64,000 bases of DNA from CALGTL01 sp963579135 (GTDB lineage Bacteria > Chloroflexota > Dehalococcoidia > Lucifugimonadales > Australimonadaceae). The stretch covers positions 22,637 to 86,636 of the forward strand of contig CAUZFB010000006.1 of the NCBI GenBank assembly GCA_963579135.1, given 5' to 3'. Below are positions 8,425 through 17,395 of the stretch, one piece after another. Under the pieces are notes generated by a model. That model had not been told where the DNA came from. It was given only the letters and a program-made list of their open reading frames with translations, and searched no databases. The translations under genes were made by a program, and so were the position numbers. Numbering within the stretch: the stretch's first letter is position 1; each line of letters begins with the position of its first letter.

Positions 8425-9518
8425 TGAACCCGGTAACGTTCCAAGATGGCCAGATCTGGCTCGACGCCAAGGCCGGGGCCCTGTGGCACGTTGAGCCGGC
8501 CGCTGGTGGCGACGACGGCATCGCCGAGTGGGCTTGCTCCGAGATCGCAGTAGCGATGCTCGACGGGCACGGCGGTTTTCATGGCTGCGACGATGTGGAT
8601 GGTCGCGAGCAGGCCCGGCCCGACGAAGGGGCAATGAGGAACGGCACGCATGCCAGCGCTCTCGGCGATCTCGACCATGCGCATGACGTCGCTGATGCCG
8701 CCGTGCTTGACGACAGAAGGCTGAACGATATCGACGGCTTCGCGAGCCGCCATCCATTTGACGTCGTAGGGGTTACCGATGTTTTCGCCGTTGGCGATCG
8801 GTACCCCGCCCTCGCGGCGGACGCGCGCTAGGCCGTCGTAGTCGTCGGGGGGCGAGACGGGCTCTTCCAGCCACGCGATGTCGTAGGGCTGCATCTTCTG
8901 GGCCATGGCGATGGCCTCGTCGGGGTACCAGGCGCAGTTGACGTCGACCATCAGCGGCACGCCGGGTCCGAGCGCCTCACGCGCGGCGGCGACGGCTTCG
9001 ACTGTTCTTTCGTGGAGTTTGATCTGGCGATAACCGCGCTCGTAGGCGCTGGCGGCGATGTGCTTGACGGTGGCTGGGTCGTGATAGCGGAACATGCTGG
9101 CGTAGGCCTCGACAGTTTCCTTACGTGTTCCGCCCAGGAGTTGCCAGACGGGTTTGCCTTCGACCTTGCCCTTGATGTCCCACATGGCGATCTCAATGGC
9201 GGAAAGGGCGAAGCGTCCGGGGCCGCCTCGCATCATGTTCTGGTAACGCCGGCGCAGGTCCTCGGCGACGGCCTCGATATCGGTCGGATCCTGGCCGATG
9301 GCCAACGGGCCAACCGCGTCTGCGATGGCTGGGATGGTGACTGGGACGGTCGCGAAACTGAAGGCTTCACCCCAGCCGGTAATGCCTTCGTCTGTCTCAA
9401 CCTTTACGAAAAGCGCGAGGACGTTGTCCGCGCTGTGGCCTGGGGCTGATTCCCGTTTGGGCGCACCATCCTCGTAGGGCAATGCGACCAGGATCGGCTC
9501 AACATTCGTGATTTTCAT
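8421..9518 (-). CDS. Enolase-superfamily enzyme (mandelate racemase / muconate lactonizing subgroup)
   Basis: 365 aa, full length. N-terminal capping domain (1-130) and a modified TIM barrel. Metal ligands are visible as Asp192 (MVDVNCAW), Glu218 (WLEEP) and Glu245 (ANGENIG). The acid/base side has Lys167-x-His169 (QIKLHE) where mandelate racemase has KxK, and the other face keeps the Asp263/His295 dyad (VDIVQPS; VPHCPFVGPG). The fold abstracts the alpha-proton of a carboxylate; dehydratase or racemase chemistry on a sugar acid or related acid is likely. The KxH pattern makes a plain mandelate racemase assignment unsafe. Expansion of this superfamily is a known trait of SAR202 genomes. The start ATG follows GGGGAAACC. 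Confidence 0.9.
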   Translation of the reverse strand: MKITNVEPILVALPYEDGAPKRESAPGHSADNVLALFVKVETDEGITGWGEAFSFATVPVTIPAIADAVGPLAIGQDPTDIEAVAEDLRRRYQNMMRGGPGRFALSAIEIAMWDIKGKVEGKPVWQLLGGTRKETVEAYASMFRYHDPATVKHIAASAYERGYRQIKLHERTVEAVAAAREALGPGVPLMVDVNCAWYPDEAIAMAQKMQPYDIAWLEEPVSPPDDYDGLARVRREGGVPIANGENIGNPYDVKWMAAREAVDIVQPSVVKHGGISDVMRMVEIAESAGMRAVPHCPFVGPGLLATIHIVAAMKTAVPVEHRYCDLGASPLGDAVVATSGRLNVPQGPGLGVEPDLAILERYRVH

Positions 9519-10033
9519 GGTTTCCCCGCTTCTTCATATGGCGCCAGTCGTGTGGCCGTTGACCCTAGCGTACCCAGGTGTTCGCGGATGTTACCAGCGG
9601 ACCTTCCTGCTATGCAGGCGCTACCAGCGCCACTACCCGATGTCTTTGCTCGAGACAGGTCTCGTCAGCTACGACCTCAATCTTTTTCCTTCCCGTAGCA
9701 TTGCGATCACCTTGTTGGAGCGTCTTTGTTTGGTTGATTCTTGCTTTGCTTCGGCTATCCATTGGGCGCGTCGCGGCCGCTGAACGACACAGTACGGGCT
9801 GTTGGCCTCTGTCGCGCTAGATCTGGGTGGGGTGGCCCCAGGTGGAGTCGTAGTTGCGTTGCTGATCAGATGGGCCCGTTGACGAGATTGTCGGTAAGGG
9901 GTGAGGGATTCTTCGCGGACTCCGTCTCGACTCAGAATGACGTTAACGAGTGCAAGGGAGAGTTAGGGGTGACTGGCAGGGGCGACGGTGAGGCGAGTAG
10001 GCTGGGCGCGCTGGATGCGATAAGGGAGGGCCT
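9519..10033. other. Gene-free stretch, 515 bases
   Basis: No credible coding frame. It separates the divergent enolase-superfamily and CoA-transferase genes, so it should hold both promoters; no convincing -35/-10 pair was found. It contains R1 repeat copy b. Confidence 0.6.
9903..9950 (+). repeat. Dispersed intergenic repeat, family R1, copy b
   Basis: Reads GAGGGATTCTTCGCGGACTC, then a short variable part, then ACTCAGAATGACGTTAACGA. It matches copies a, c and d at both conserved ends. Position: about 85 bases before the CoA-transferase start. Confidence 0.65.
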
Positions 10034-11293
10034 ATGGCAGGTGCGCTGGACGGCGTGAAGGTGCTGGAGTTCTCGGAGGTCATTGCGGCTCCGACGGCAG
10101 GAATGGTGCTGGCGGATATGGGCGCAGATGTAATCAAGGTGGAGCCGCCCTGGGGGGAGTCTTGGCGCTTGAACCTGGCGTTCGTGCCGCTGGAGAGTCG
10201 TGGGTTCATTGCGGTGAATCGAGGCAAACGCAGCCTACCGCTGGACTTGACGAAGCGAGAGGCGTTGGAGATCGCGCACGAGTTGGTGCAACAGATGGAT
10301 GTGGTGCTGGTGAACTACCGGCCAGATGTGCCAGCGAAGCTGCGGATCGACTACGAGACGCTCTCAGCGATAAACCCGCGCATCGTGTACGGGGAGGCGA
10401 CGGCATTCGGGAAGGAGGGGCCGCACGCGAACCGGCCAGGGTACGACCTGATTGCGCAGGCGGTTTCAGGTTTGATCGCGAACGACCAGAAATTCCTGGA
10501 TGGCGTGCCAAGTTTGTACCAATCGACGCCTTTCGTGGACCTCTTCACGGGGAGCGCGCTGGCCTCAGGTGTCATCGCGGCGCTGTTCGCTCGGGAGCGC
10601 ACAGGGCGAGGGCAGAAGGTCGAGACGTCACTCTTGCAGAGCGCTCTGTCGTTGCAGGGCTTACGGTCGATCTGGATCGAGGTCTTGGATGCGGAGAGTC
10701 AAGCTGACTTTGTGGGCGACATCCAGCGGATGCGCCGCGAACGGCGTTCGATCGGCGATGCAGTGGCTCGCTACAACGAGTTCCAGGGGCGCAAGCCGGG
10801 GAATCAGCGCTACTTCTACCGGACGTATGCGACGGCTGATGGCGCTATTGCCGTCGGTTGTCTGAGCACGCCCCTCCGGAAGCGCTTGTTGGATGTGCTG
10901 GGGATCGAGGGAACGGGTGTGCTTGCGAGCACGGGGCCGAGTGACGAAGACGATGGAATCATGGAGAAGGCGGTCGAGGTTATCGCAGGCAGAACCACGG
11001 AAGAATGGGTCGTGGCGTTCGACGCGGCGGGAGTTCCCGCGGGTCAGGTAACGTTCGCCGAGGAGCTGTGGGATGACCCTCAGGTGCTGGCGAACGATAT
11101 GGCGGTCGAGGTCGACCACTCGCTGGTCGGGCGCGTGCGGATGGCATCGCCGTTGGCGAAGCTGAGCGATACGTTTGTGGAGTTGAGCGTTGCATCGCCT
11201 GCGCTGGGCCAGCACACGGAGGAGATTCTTAGAGAGTTGGGCTACGACAGCGATCGTGTTGAGGCGCTTCGCCGCATGGGGGTCACGGCTTAG
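10034..11293 (+). CDS. CaiB/BaiF-type (family III) CoA transferase
   Basis: 419 aa. Starts at the ATG behind AAGGGAGGG. The N-terminal Rossmann-like part has VLEFSEVIAAPTAGMVLADMGADVIKVE, typical of the family (motif pieces VLADMGADVIKVE). The catalytic Asp is Asp169 in TPFVDLFTGS, the position used in formyl-CoA transferase. The small domain and C-terminal part (GLGQHTEEIL-like ending) are complete. It should move CoA between carboxylic acids through an aspartyl-CoA thioester, activating a substrate for the acyl-CoA dehydrogenases nearby. A second family member is at 31763-32980. Confidence 0.92.
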   Translation: MAGALDGVKVLEFSEVIAAPTAGMVLADMGADVIKVEPPWGESWRLNLAFVPLESRGFIAVNRGKRSLPLDLTKREALEIAHELVQQMDVVLVNYRPDVPAKLRIDYETLSAINPRIVYGEATAFGKEGPHANRPGYDLIAQAVSGLIANDQKFLDGVPSLYQSTPFVDLFTGSALASGVIAALFARERTGRGQKVETSLLQSALSLQGLRSIWIEVLDAESQADFVGDIQRMRRERRSIGDAVARYNEFQGRKPGNQRYFYRTYATADGAIAVGCLSTPLRKRLLDVLGIEGTGVLASTGPSDEDDGIMEKAVEVIAGRTTEEWVVAFDAAGVPAGQVTFAEELWDDPQVLANDMAVEVDHSLVGRVRMASPLAKLSDTFVELSVASPALGQHTEEILRELGYDSDRVEALRRMGVTA

Positions 11294-11376
11294 ATCAAGC
11301 CCATGCCTAGGGCCGCGAGCAGACCCATGTTGGCGGCTGCAGCTACGGCTACGGCGATTACAGAGAACCACGCCAC
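11290..11376 (-). CDS. Possible one-helix membrane microprotein
   Basis: A frame on the minus strand encodes a hydrophobic 28-residue peptide from a GTG (FSVIAVAVAAAANMGLLAAL core) with stop at 11290-11292, overlapping the stop of the CoA-transferase gene. The frame is open about 15 codons further upstream (PPKNTIRQSVAW), with no ATG. No clear ribosome site supports the GTG. It may be a real small membrane protein or chance. Confidence 0.25.
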   Translation of the reverse strand: MAWFSVIAVAVAAAANMGLLAALGMGLI

Positions 11377-11541
11377 TGATTGGCGGATAGTGTTCTTTGG
11401 AGGCAGGGACGGAACCTGTATGTGGACCTCTTATGCTCGGATGGGTCAATCATCAGCAAGGCAGCGTTCCGCGACCAGCGTATAATCATTCAACCTGGAT
11501 ACGATGATTGCTGCGCTGGACGCTCAGGCAACCGTCTGGCG

Positions 11542-12966
11542 CTAAAGCGGAGGCCGAATATGCTGCCAGGGGTGCGCCTCTTCGAAGGCGGCAGATGCGC
11601 GGATGACGGTGGCCTCGGCGCCAAGCCGGCCGACGACGTGGAGCCCGACGGGTAGGCCGTCGCTGGTGAATCCGCAGGGGATACTGGCTGCGGGATTGCC
11701 GGTCATATTGAACGGATAGCTGAACGGCGTGAAGTCCCACAGTGGGTCGGCTAGTAGTCGGCCGTCGATGGTCTTCGGGAACTCGCCGAGGGTGAACGCT
11801 GGGATCGCCAGTGACGGTGTGAGTAGCAGGTCGTAGTTGGCCATAAGGTTGCGCACGATGCCACGGTGGCGCTCCAACTCGCGAAGGGCGAACGATAGCT
11901 TGATGGCAGGCCAGGTTGAGGCGTTCTCTAGCTGCTGACGGAGGAAGGGATCCAAGTCGTCGCGGTGGCTCTCTAGCAGGTGGCCGTAGTTGGCGACGAG
12001 GTCGGTTTCCCAAACCGTACGGAACGTCTCCAGGATCAGTGCACCATCAAGATTGAGCGTCGGTTGCTCGACAATGGCGCCGAGGTCGCTGAAGGTTAGT
12101 GCGGCCCGCTCTGTGATGCGCCGAACCTCGGGGTCGACGGCGGCGTAGCCGAGATCGGGGCTCCACGCGATACGTAGGCCACGTACGTCGGGGATGCAGG
12201 TGGCGAGGAAATCGGGCGCGGGTGTGGTGATCGCCGTGGGGTCTCGTGGGTCAGGACCCGCCATGACCTGGAACAGCATGCACGCGTCGCGGACGGTTCG
12301 GGACATGGGGCCGTTCTGGGAGAAAGGGCGCCAGCCGCCGGCGCCGTCGTAGGGTGCGGGGACTCGGCCCTGGCTGGGCTTGATGCCGTAGACGCCGCAG
12401 AACCCAGCGGGGATGCGGATGGAGCCGCCGCCATCGCTGCCGGTGGCGACGGGGCAGAGGCCAGCGGCGAGCGCCGCTGCCGCGCCGCCTGAGGAGCCAC
12501 CGGGCGTGCGAGCCGGATCCCACGGGTTTCGGCAAGGCTCGCCAATGAGATTTTCGGTGCTGCCACGATGACCGAACTCAGGCGTATTGGTCTTGCCGAG
12601 GAAGACTGCGCCAGAGGCGCGCAAGCGCTCGGAGACGATGTCGTCGGCATCGGGGACCCAGTGCTCGAATGCTTTGGAGCCGCGTGTGGTGCGCAGACCT
12701 TTGGTGATGGCGAGGTCCTTTATGGAGATAGGTAGTCCATGGAACGGCCCACGCCGCTTTCGGATTGCGATGGCGGTGTCGGCCTCTTTCGCCTGCGCCA
12801 GCGCGGCCTCGCCAGCGACGGTTAGGTAGGCGTTTATCTTGGGGTTTACTTCGTCGATGCGGTCGAGGAAGGCTTGGGTGAGTTCGACGGAGGAGATCTT
12901 TCGGTCATCGAGCATTTCGCTCAGCCGCCACGCGGACTCGCCGGTCAATGAAGGGTCGTTAGCCAT
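11542..12966 (-). CDS. Amidase (amidase signature family)
   Basis: 474 aa, normal length. The Ser-cisSer-Lys triad is intact: Lys83 in PISIKDLA, Ser158 in TPGGSSGGAAAALAAG and Ser182 in GSDGGGSIRIPAGFCG. The C-terminal part has the usual NMTGNPAASIPCGFTSDGLPVG. It hydrolyses an amide to acid and ammonia; GatA (which needs GatB/C) is less likely because no gatB or gatC is adjacent. The start ATG follows GGAGAAGCGATCC. It converges on the CoA-transferase gene and could feed an acid to it (inference). Confidence 0.92.
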   Translation of the reverse strand: MANDPSLTGESAWRLSEMLDDRKISSVELTQAFLDRIDEVNPKINAYLTVAGEAALAQAKEADTAIAIRKRRGPFHGLPISIKDLAITKGLRTTRGSKAFEHWVPDADDIVSERLRASGAVFLGKTNTPEFGHRGSTENLIGEPCRNPWDPARTPGGSSGGAAAALAAGLCPVATGSDGGGSIRIPAGFCGVYGIKPSQGRVPAPYDGAGGWRPFSQNGPMSRTVRDACMLFQVMAGPDPRDPTAITTPAPDFLATCIPDVRGLRIAWSPDLGYAAVDPEVRRITERAALTFSDLGAIVEQPTLNLDGALILETFRTVWETDLVANYGHLLESHRDDLDPFLRQQLENASTWPAIKLSFALRELERHRGIVRNLMANYDLLLTPSLAIPAFTLGEFPKTIDGRLLADPLWDFTPFSYPFNMTGNPAASIPCGFTSDGLPVGLHVVGRLGAEATVIRASAAFEEAHPWQHIRPPL

Positions 12967-13098
12967 GGATCGCTTCTCCAGATAACCATTGTGCCTGCTG
13001 TGGCGAATGGTAGCCGCGCACGAGGCGTTGCGGGCTTAGAATGAGCGCGGCCTTTCGGCCAGTCGTCTTTTGGGGAGGGCTTCTTGTTCGGTGGGGCA

Positions 13099-14322
13099 AT
13101 GAGCGACATGCGCGCGCTGGGTGTGCACCGGAGCGCGAGTCTTCAGGTCATCTTCGGGTCGTCCGTGATGATGATTATGGGCGTCAGCCTGGTCTACCCC
13201 GTGCTGCCGGTGATCGCGGATGCGTTCGACATCGGCGAAGGCAGCATAGGGCTCGTGCTGACAGCGTTCACGGTGCCTGCGATCTTTCTGTCGCCAGTCG
13301 GTGGCATGCTCATCGACTTGCGTGGCCGGAAGCAGGTGCTGGTCTCGAGCCTTTTGCTGTACGGAGTGTCGGGGCTGGCTATTCTGTTGGTGGATTCGCT
13401 GCCGTCGTTGCTGGCGTTCCGCTTCCTGCAGGGAATGGCCTACGCCGGCATCATGCCGCTGGTCGTCGTGTTGATTGGCGATACGTTTTCCAAGGAACAG
13501 GAGACGACAGCGCAGGGCGTGAAGGTCATGCTCGATCGGACAGCGTTACTCGTCATCCCGGCGGCATCGGGTGCGTTGGGCGCTATTGCGTGGCAGTTGC
13601 CGTTCGCGCTGTACGCGGCGGCGATACCGCTGGGGCTCGCGGCTTGGCGTTGGCTGCCGGAGCCGTCCATCACCAAGCACTCGCACGCGCCCACATACGT
13701 GAAAGGGGTGTTCCGTGCCTCGATGCGCGTGCGGTCGATCACCATCTTCTCAATGAGTTCAATGCGGTTTTTTCTTGAGATGAGTTTCTTTATATATGTG
13801 CCGCTGTACGCCATCGACCGCTTAGGGGTTGAGGTGAGTCGTGGTGGCTTGCTGTTCACGGTGTTCGCGATCGGGTCGATAGTGACGGCGGGGATGGTTG
13901 GGGCGATAGCCCGCCGATTCGAGCGATTGCCGATGGTGATCGGTGCTTTTACGCTCCAGGGGGTCTGTCTGGCGGCGGCATCGGTTGCGACTAGTGTTTG
14001 GGCGATGGGTGGGGTGATGCTGGTGTTTGGGCTGGCCAACGGCGTAATCTCCCCCGCGCAGAAGAGCTTGCTTACGCAGAGTGTGGCAGGCCCGCTGCGG
14101 GGCGGATTCGTGGCTGCTGACCGCATATCGCAGAATACGGCGAAATCGCTGGCGCCGCTGGTGGCGGGTACGCTGGTGGTGGCGACGAGTATCGAGACGA
14201 TGTTTCAGGTGATGGCGCTGGTGGCGTTAGGCTGGGCAGCTATGGTGACTGTGCTTCATCTGCGTGGGGCTCTCCGGGCCGCGATGCCCGAACCCGTAGC
14301 GGTCCCTCAAGATAATAGATAA
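13099..14322 (+). CDS. MFS transporter
   Basis: 407 aa, about 12 membrane helices. The loop 2-3 motif GGMLIDLRGRKQVLV matches the MFS signature GxxxDRxGRK, and helix 4 reads RFLQGMAYAG. The second half begins after a basic central loop (SITKHSHAPTYVKG). The chosen start is the ATG at 13099; a TTG five codons earlier is in frame. Sequence type is that of drug or small-acid permeases (DHA1-like). The ferritin-like gene follows after 17 bases, so the two may share a transcript. Confidence 0.9.
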   Translation: MSDMRALGVHRSASLQVIFGSSVMMIMGVSLVYPVLPVIADAFDIGEGSIGLVLTAFTVPAIFLSPVGGMLIDLRGRKQVLVSSLLLYGVSGLAILLVDSLPSLLAFRFLQGMAYAGIMPLVVVLIGDTFSKEQETTAQGVKVMLDRTALLVIPAASGALGAIAWQLPFALYAAAIPLGLAAWRWLPEPSITKHSHAPTYVKGVFRASMRVRSITIFSMSSMRFFLEMSFFIYVPLYAIDRLGVEVSRGGLLFTVFAIGSIVTAGMVGAIARRFERLPMVIGAFTLQGVCLAAASVATSVWAMGGVMLVFGLANGVISPAQKSLLTQSVAGPLRGGFVAADRISQNTAKSLAPLVAGTLVVATSIETMFQVMALVALGWAAMVTVLHLRGALRAAMPEPVAVPQDNR

Positions 14323-14339
14323 ACAGGGGAGGATGAGTT

Positions 14340-15110
14340 ATGGATGAACAGCGGAAGCTTGATCTCAGGAACGAAATGACAAAATTCGCGTCACGGTATT
14401 GGGCCGGTGAGGCCGAAGTGGCGAATACGTTTTTCTCGCAGGACCGAACGGCTGAGGAGCATCTGCGCTGGTTGCGCTTGCAGGCGTACAAGGAGCTACA
14501 GCCACGGACGGATGGGATCATCATAAAATTAATCGAGAAGCTGATGACGGATTACGACAAGCTTGAGCACGGCGTGGACCGGCACGACATGCTGCACACG
14601 ACGCAGTTCCTGGAAGAAGAATTCAGACATTACGTTTTGTTCGCGGATGTGATCGACCACATCACCGGGGAGAACGTGACGCCGCAGGAGTTGGTGAACT
14701 ACGAGCTGGAGGGAGAGACGACGCTGCGTGCGCTCCGCCAATCGTATGCGGACAAGCACGGTGCGTTGGCCCGTTTTGCGTCGTCGTTCTGCGAAGGTGG
14801 CGGTGCGTCGATTTACTACGAGGGCATGCTGATGACAGGCAGCCCGCTGGCGGAGCATATCGCGCTGGCCTGCAAGGGCGTGTACGAGGATGAGGTCGAC
14901 CATGCTGCACATGGTGCGGCGGATCTTTCGAGCGCGGCAGACACCGAAGAGGACTGGGCGCTCGCGAAGGAGATGATCGCAGCGATCTCGGAGCAACGTG
15001 TCCGGATGCGCAACGAGCAGTTCGGGTTTCCCATGTCCGATGCACGATTCGCTGAGATGGTGGCGGGCACCATCGAGATCCCTGATCGTTACGCCGCGTT
15101 GCTGGCCTGA
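14340..15110 (+). CDS. Ferritin-like / di-iron helical protein
   Basis: 256 aa, nearly all helical and rich in charged residues. Two ExxH pairs typical of di-iron four-helix bundles are visible: Glu94-F-R-His97 in LEEEFRHY and Glu185-V-D-His188 in YEDEVDHAAHG; Glu152 in CEGGGASIYYEGM is a likely further ligand. It may act as a di-iron oxidase or oxygenase, or as an iron protein; no signal peptide is present. It lies between an MFS gene and the LLM oxidoreductase (6-base gap to the latter), so the three may form an operon. Not assigned to a named family with certainty. Confidence 0.7.
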   Translation: MDEQRKLDLRNEMTKFASRYWAGEAEVANTFFSQDRTAEEHLRWLRLQAYKELQPRTDGIIIKLIEKLMTDYDKLEHGVDRHDMLHTTQFLEEEFRHYVLFADVIDHITGENVTPQELVNYELEGETTLRALRQSYADKHGALARFASSFCEGGGASIYYEGMLMTGSPLAEHIALACKGVYEDEVDHAAHGAADLSSAADTEEDWALAKEMIAAISEQRVRMRNEQFGFPMSDARFAEMVAGTIEIPDRYAALLA

Positions 15111-15116
15111 TCCAAC

Positions 15117-16142
15117 GTGCCACGCCTTGGACTGACCGTTCCGATTTCGGAAGGACTGACCCGGCAAGAGTCGCTGGACTTGGTGCGCCGTGCCGAGGAA
15201 CTCGGTTTCGAGTCTGCTTGGTACGGCGAGTCGTGGGGGTATGACGCCTTCACGACGTTGGCGCAGGTCGCGGGGGTGACGTCCTCGATCCGCTTGGGCA
15301 CGCTGATAGCGACGGTGTTCAGCCGTACACCAGCGATGATGGCCCAGTCGGCGGCTTCGCTGGACGCCATCTCTGACGGCCGGTTGATTTTGGGGCTGGG
15401 CACCAGCGGGCCGATCGTCGTGAGGGATTGGCATGGCCAGACGTGGAATCAGCCTACCCGGCGTATGCGCGAGTACGTGGAGATCGTGAAGATGGCTCTG
15501 GCGGGCGAGCGGGTGGACTACGAGGGTGAGTTGTTCAACCTGAAGGGGTTTCGCTTGCGGAACCCACGGGCGCGCGTGTCCGTTCCAATCATGATCGCGT
15601 CGTTGGGTCCTAGCAGCGTGGAGCAGACCGGGGAGATAGCGGACGGCTGGCTACCGATATTTCCCAATGCACAGCTGCTCCAAGAGGGCAAAGCACTGCT
15701 GGCGAAGGGCGCAGTCCGGTCAGGTCGGGATATGGGTCAATTCGAGATCGCGCCCATGATACTGACGGCCGTATCGGACGACGATCCGCGAGCAGTGAGA
15801 GACCTGGCTCGCGCGCACATCGCGTTCTACGTGGGTGGAATGGGGACGTTCTACGCTGACCTCGTGGAGAGGCAGGGCTTTCCCGAGGAGGCGTCGCGGA
15901 TCGCTCAGGAATGGGCGAAGCCAGGGCGGGCAGGTCGATCGTCGGCCGCAGCAGCAGTGACTGACGAAATGCTGGATGCAATGACGTTGGTCGGTGACCG
16001 ACTCCACGTGCTCAACAAGCTCGACGAGTACGCGAACGCGGGCGTAACGCTACCGATCGCGGCGTTCCCGTTCGGTAGCGATAAGGCGATGATCGCGCAG
16101 ACGGTCGAGGCGTTGGGGCCGAGCGCGTCTGAGCGGGTATAA
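15117..16142 (+). CDS. LLM-class flavin/F420-dependent oxidoreductase (luciferase-like)
   Basis: 341 aa TIM barrel of the bacterial luciferase family. N-terminal LGLTVPISEGLTRQESLDLV, then RRAEELGFESAWYGE, IRLGTLIATVFSRTPAMMA, SAASLDAISDGRLILGLGTS and PIMIASLGPSSVEQTGEIADG are standard. The start is a GTG 6 bases after the previous stop, coupling it to the ferritin-like gene. Members use FMNH2 or F420; the sequence resembles the F420-type (MER/FGD-like), but the cofactor is not certain. SAR202 genomes are known for many flavin monooxygenase paralogues. Confidence 0.9.
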   Translation: MPRLGLTVPISEGLTRQESLDLVRRAEELGFESAWYGESWGYDAFTTLAQVAGVTSSIRLGTLIATVFSRTPAMMAQSAASLDAISDGRLILGLGTSGPIVVRDWHGQTWNQPTRRMREYVEIVKMALAGERVDYEGELFNLKGFRLRNPRARVSVPIMIASLGPSSVEQTGEIADGWLPIFPNAQLLQEGKALLAKGAVRSGRDMGQFEIAPMILTAVSDDDPRAVRDLARAHIAFYVGGMGTFYADLVERQGFPEEASRIAQEWAKPGRAGRSSAAAAVTDEMLDAMTLVGDRLHVLNKLDEYANAGVTLPIAAFPFGSDKAMIAQTVEALGPSASERV

Positions 16143-16143
16143 T
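16138..16143 (+). promoter_or_regulatory. -10 element TATAAT before the amidohydrolase
   Basis: Perfect TATAAT overlapping the stop of the LLM gene, 26 bases before the ATG at 16170. A loose TTGGGG (16113-16118) lies 19 bases upstream. A Shine-Dalgarno AGGAGG (16158-16163) follows. Confidence 0.5.
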
Positions 16144-16169
16144 TCGCTGGTTTCCACAGGAGGATAGTC

Positions 16170-17327
16170 ATGCGTAACGGTTATAAAGTGTTCGATTCGG
16201 ACACCCACTTTCATCCGTCGGTAGAGACCTTGGAGCCGTTCTTGGATCCCACGTTGCGGGAGCGATCCAAGGAATTCCAGCTCCGCGAGTTCAAGATAGG
16301 CTGGGCCGGGGAGCCTCTGAGCGAGCCGTACCGGCACCTGTACCAGCTTGGCGATGGGGGCGGCGGCTGGGGCAGCAATCCCCCGCGTCACTTGGGCGAG
16401 CCGGGTCCTCGGGTCAACCAAGAGCGGCATTTCCAGCACTTTATGGGGTTTGAGTACCCGAGTGAGGGCGGCGCCGACGATGCTATCGCGGCGCGTATCG
16501 CGGATATGGAACGTGAGGGCCAGGATGCGCACCTGCTGGTGCCAGGGGTGGCCTCAGGCCACGAAGACCCTGCGGTCGACCTAGGCATGGTGCAGGCGCT
16601 GCACCGGTACCTCGACGACGTTTGCGGGCGCTACCCGCACCAACTGAAGTCAATGGTGGTGGCGAACGCTCGGTTCGTTGAGGAGTCGGTTACGGAAATC
16701 AAGCGTTGGGCCGACAAGCCGTGGGTACGCGGCGTGCACCTGAGCCTGCCGATGGGTTTCCCGGTGGACCATCCGAACATGGATCCGATCTGGCAGGCGG
16801 CTGACGACGCTGGCCTGTGCATTGTTCACCATAGCTTCGCTGCGGGATACCCCGGCTACCGCGACTTGTGGGACAACCCGTTCATCGGTCGGACAGCGTC
16901 GCATCCGTGGGGAGCGATGCGCATGGTGGCGGCATTCATGGGCGCGGGCATTTTCGATCGTTTCCCGAACATCCGGTTATCGATATTGGAGTCCGGGTTC
17001 GGTTGGATTCCGTTCTGGGCCAGGCGCATGGAGGACCAGGTCACATACATGGGGTACGTGAACGAGAATCTTCAGCAGAGCATGTGGGAGTACATGACCG
17101 GTGGCCGCTTCTTCTCGTCTATTGTGTTGCACGAGGGCGAGGACATGGTCCGGATGGTCAATGAGCTGATGGGCGACCACGTGCTGATGTTTGGCTCCGA
17201 CTACCCCCACGCTGAGTCGCGTTTCCCGAAGTCAGTGGACATCGTGGCTGACTGGAAGAGCATCGGTGAAGCGAGTATGAAGAAACTGATGTGGGACAAC
17301 GCTGCGAAGTGCTTTGGCCTGGACTAG
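16170..17327 (+). CDS. Amidohydrolase family 2 (ACMSD-like) protein
   Basis: 385 aa. ATG with AGGAGG upstream. TIM-barrel metal hydrolase or decarboxylase: the N-terminal metal motif is DSDTHFHPS (HxH), later His in CIVHHSFAAG, and the catalytic Asp in LMFGSDYPHAESRFPKS. The family covers aminocarboxymuconate-semialdehyde, gamma-resorcylate and related decarboxylases and some hydrolases, so non-oxidative decarboxylation of an aromatic or oxo-acid is the best guess. The gene has its own -10 box and precedes an MFS gene by about 70 bases. A second, diverged member lies at 27157-28254. Confidence 0.9.
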   Translation: MRNGYKVFDSDTHFHPSVETLEPFLDPTLRERSKEFQLREFKIGWAGEPLSEPYRHLYQLGDGGGGWGSNPPRHLGEPGPRVNQERHFQHFMGFEYPSEGGADDAIAARIADMEREGQDAHLLVPGVASGHEDPAVDLGMVQALHRYLDDVCGRYPHQLKSMVVANARFVEESVTEIKRWADKPWVRGVHLSLPMGFPVDHPNMDPIWQAADDAGLCIVHHSFAAGYPGYRDLWDNPFIGRTASHPWGAMRMVAAFMGAGIFDRFPNIRLSILESGFGWIPFWARRMEDQVTYMGYVNENLQQSMWEYMTGGRFFSSIVLHEGEDMVRMVNELMGDHVLMFGSDYPHAESRFPKSVDIVADWKSIGEASMKKLMWDNAAKCFGLD

Positions 17328-17395
17328 CGCCTGAATAATGCCATATCCGCGCCCGCACTCGGTGGTACGGTCACGGTAGCAAGGAGAGCGACTTG

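Noticed and set aside
9508..9783. Plus-strand frame of 91 codons in the 9.5-10 kb gap
   Set aside because: No ribosome site, mixed Cys/Arg/Leu composition, overlaps the enolase start.
11481..11486. TATAAT box on the plus strand near the end of the amidase gene
   Set aside because: No -35 and no gene downstream on that strand; likely chance.
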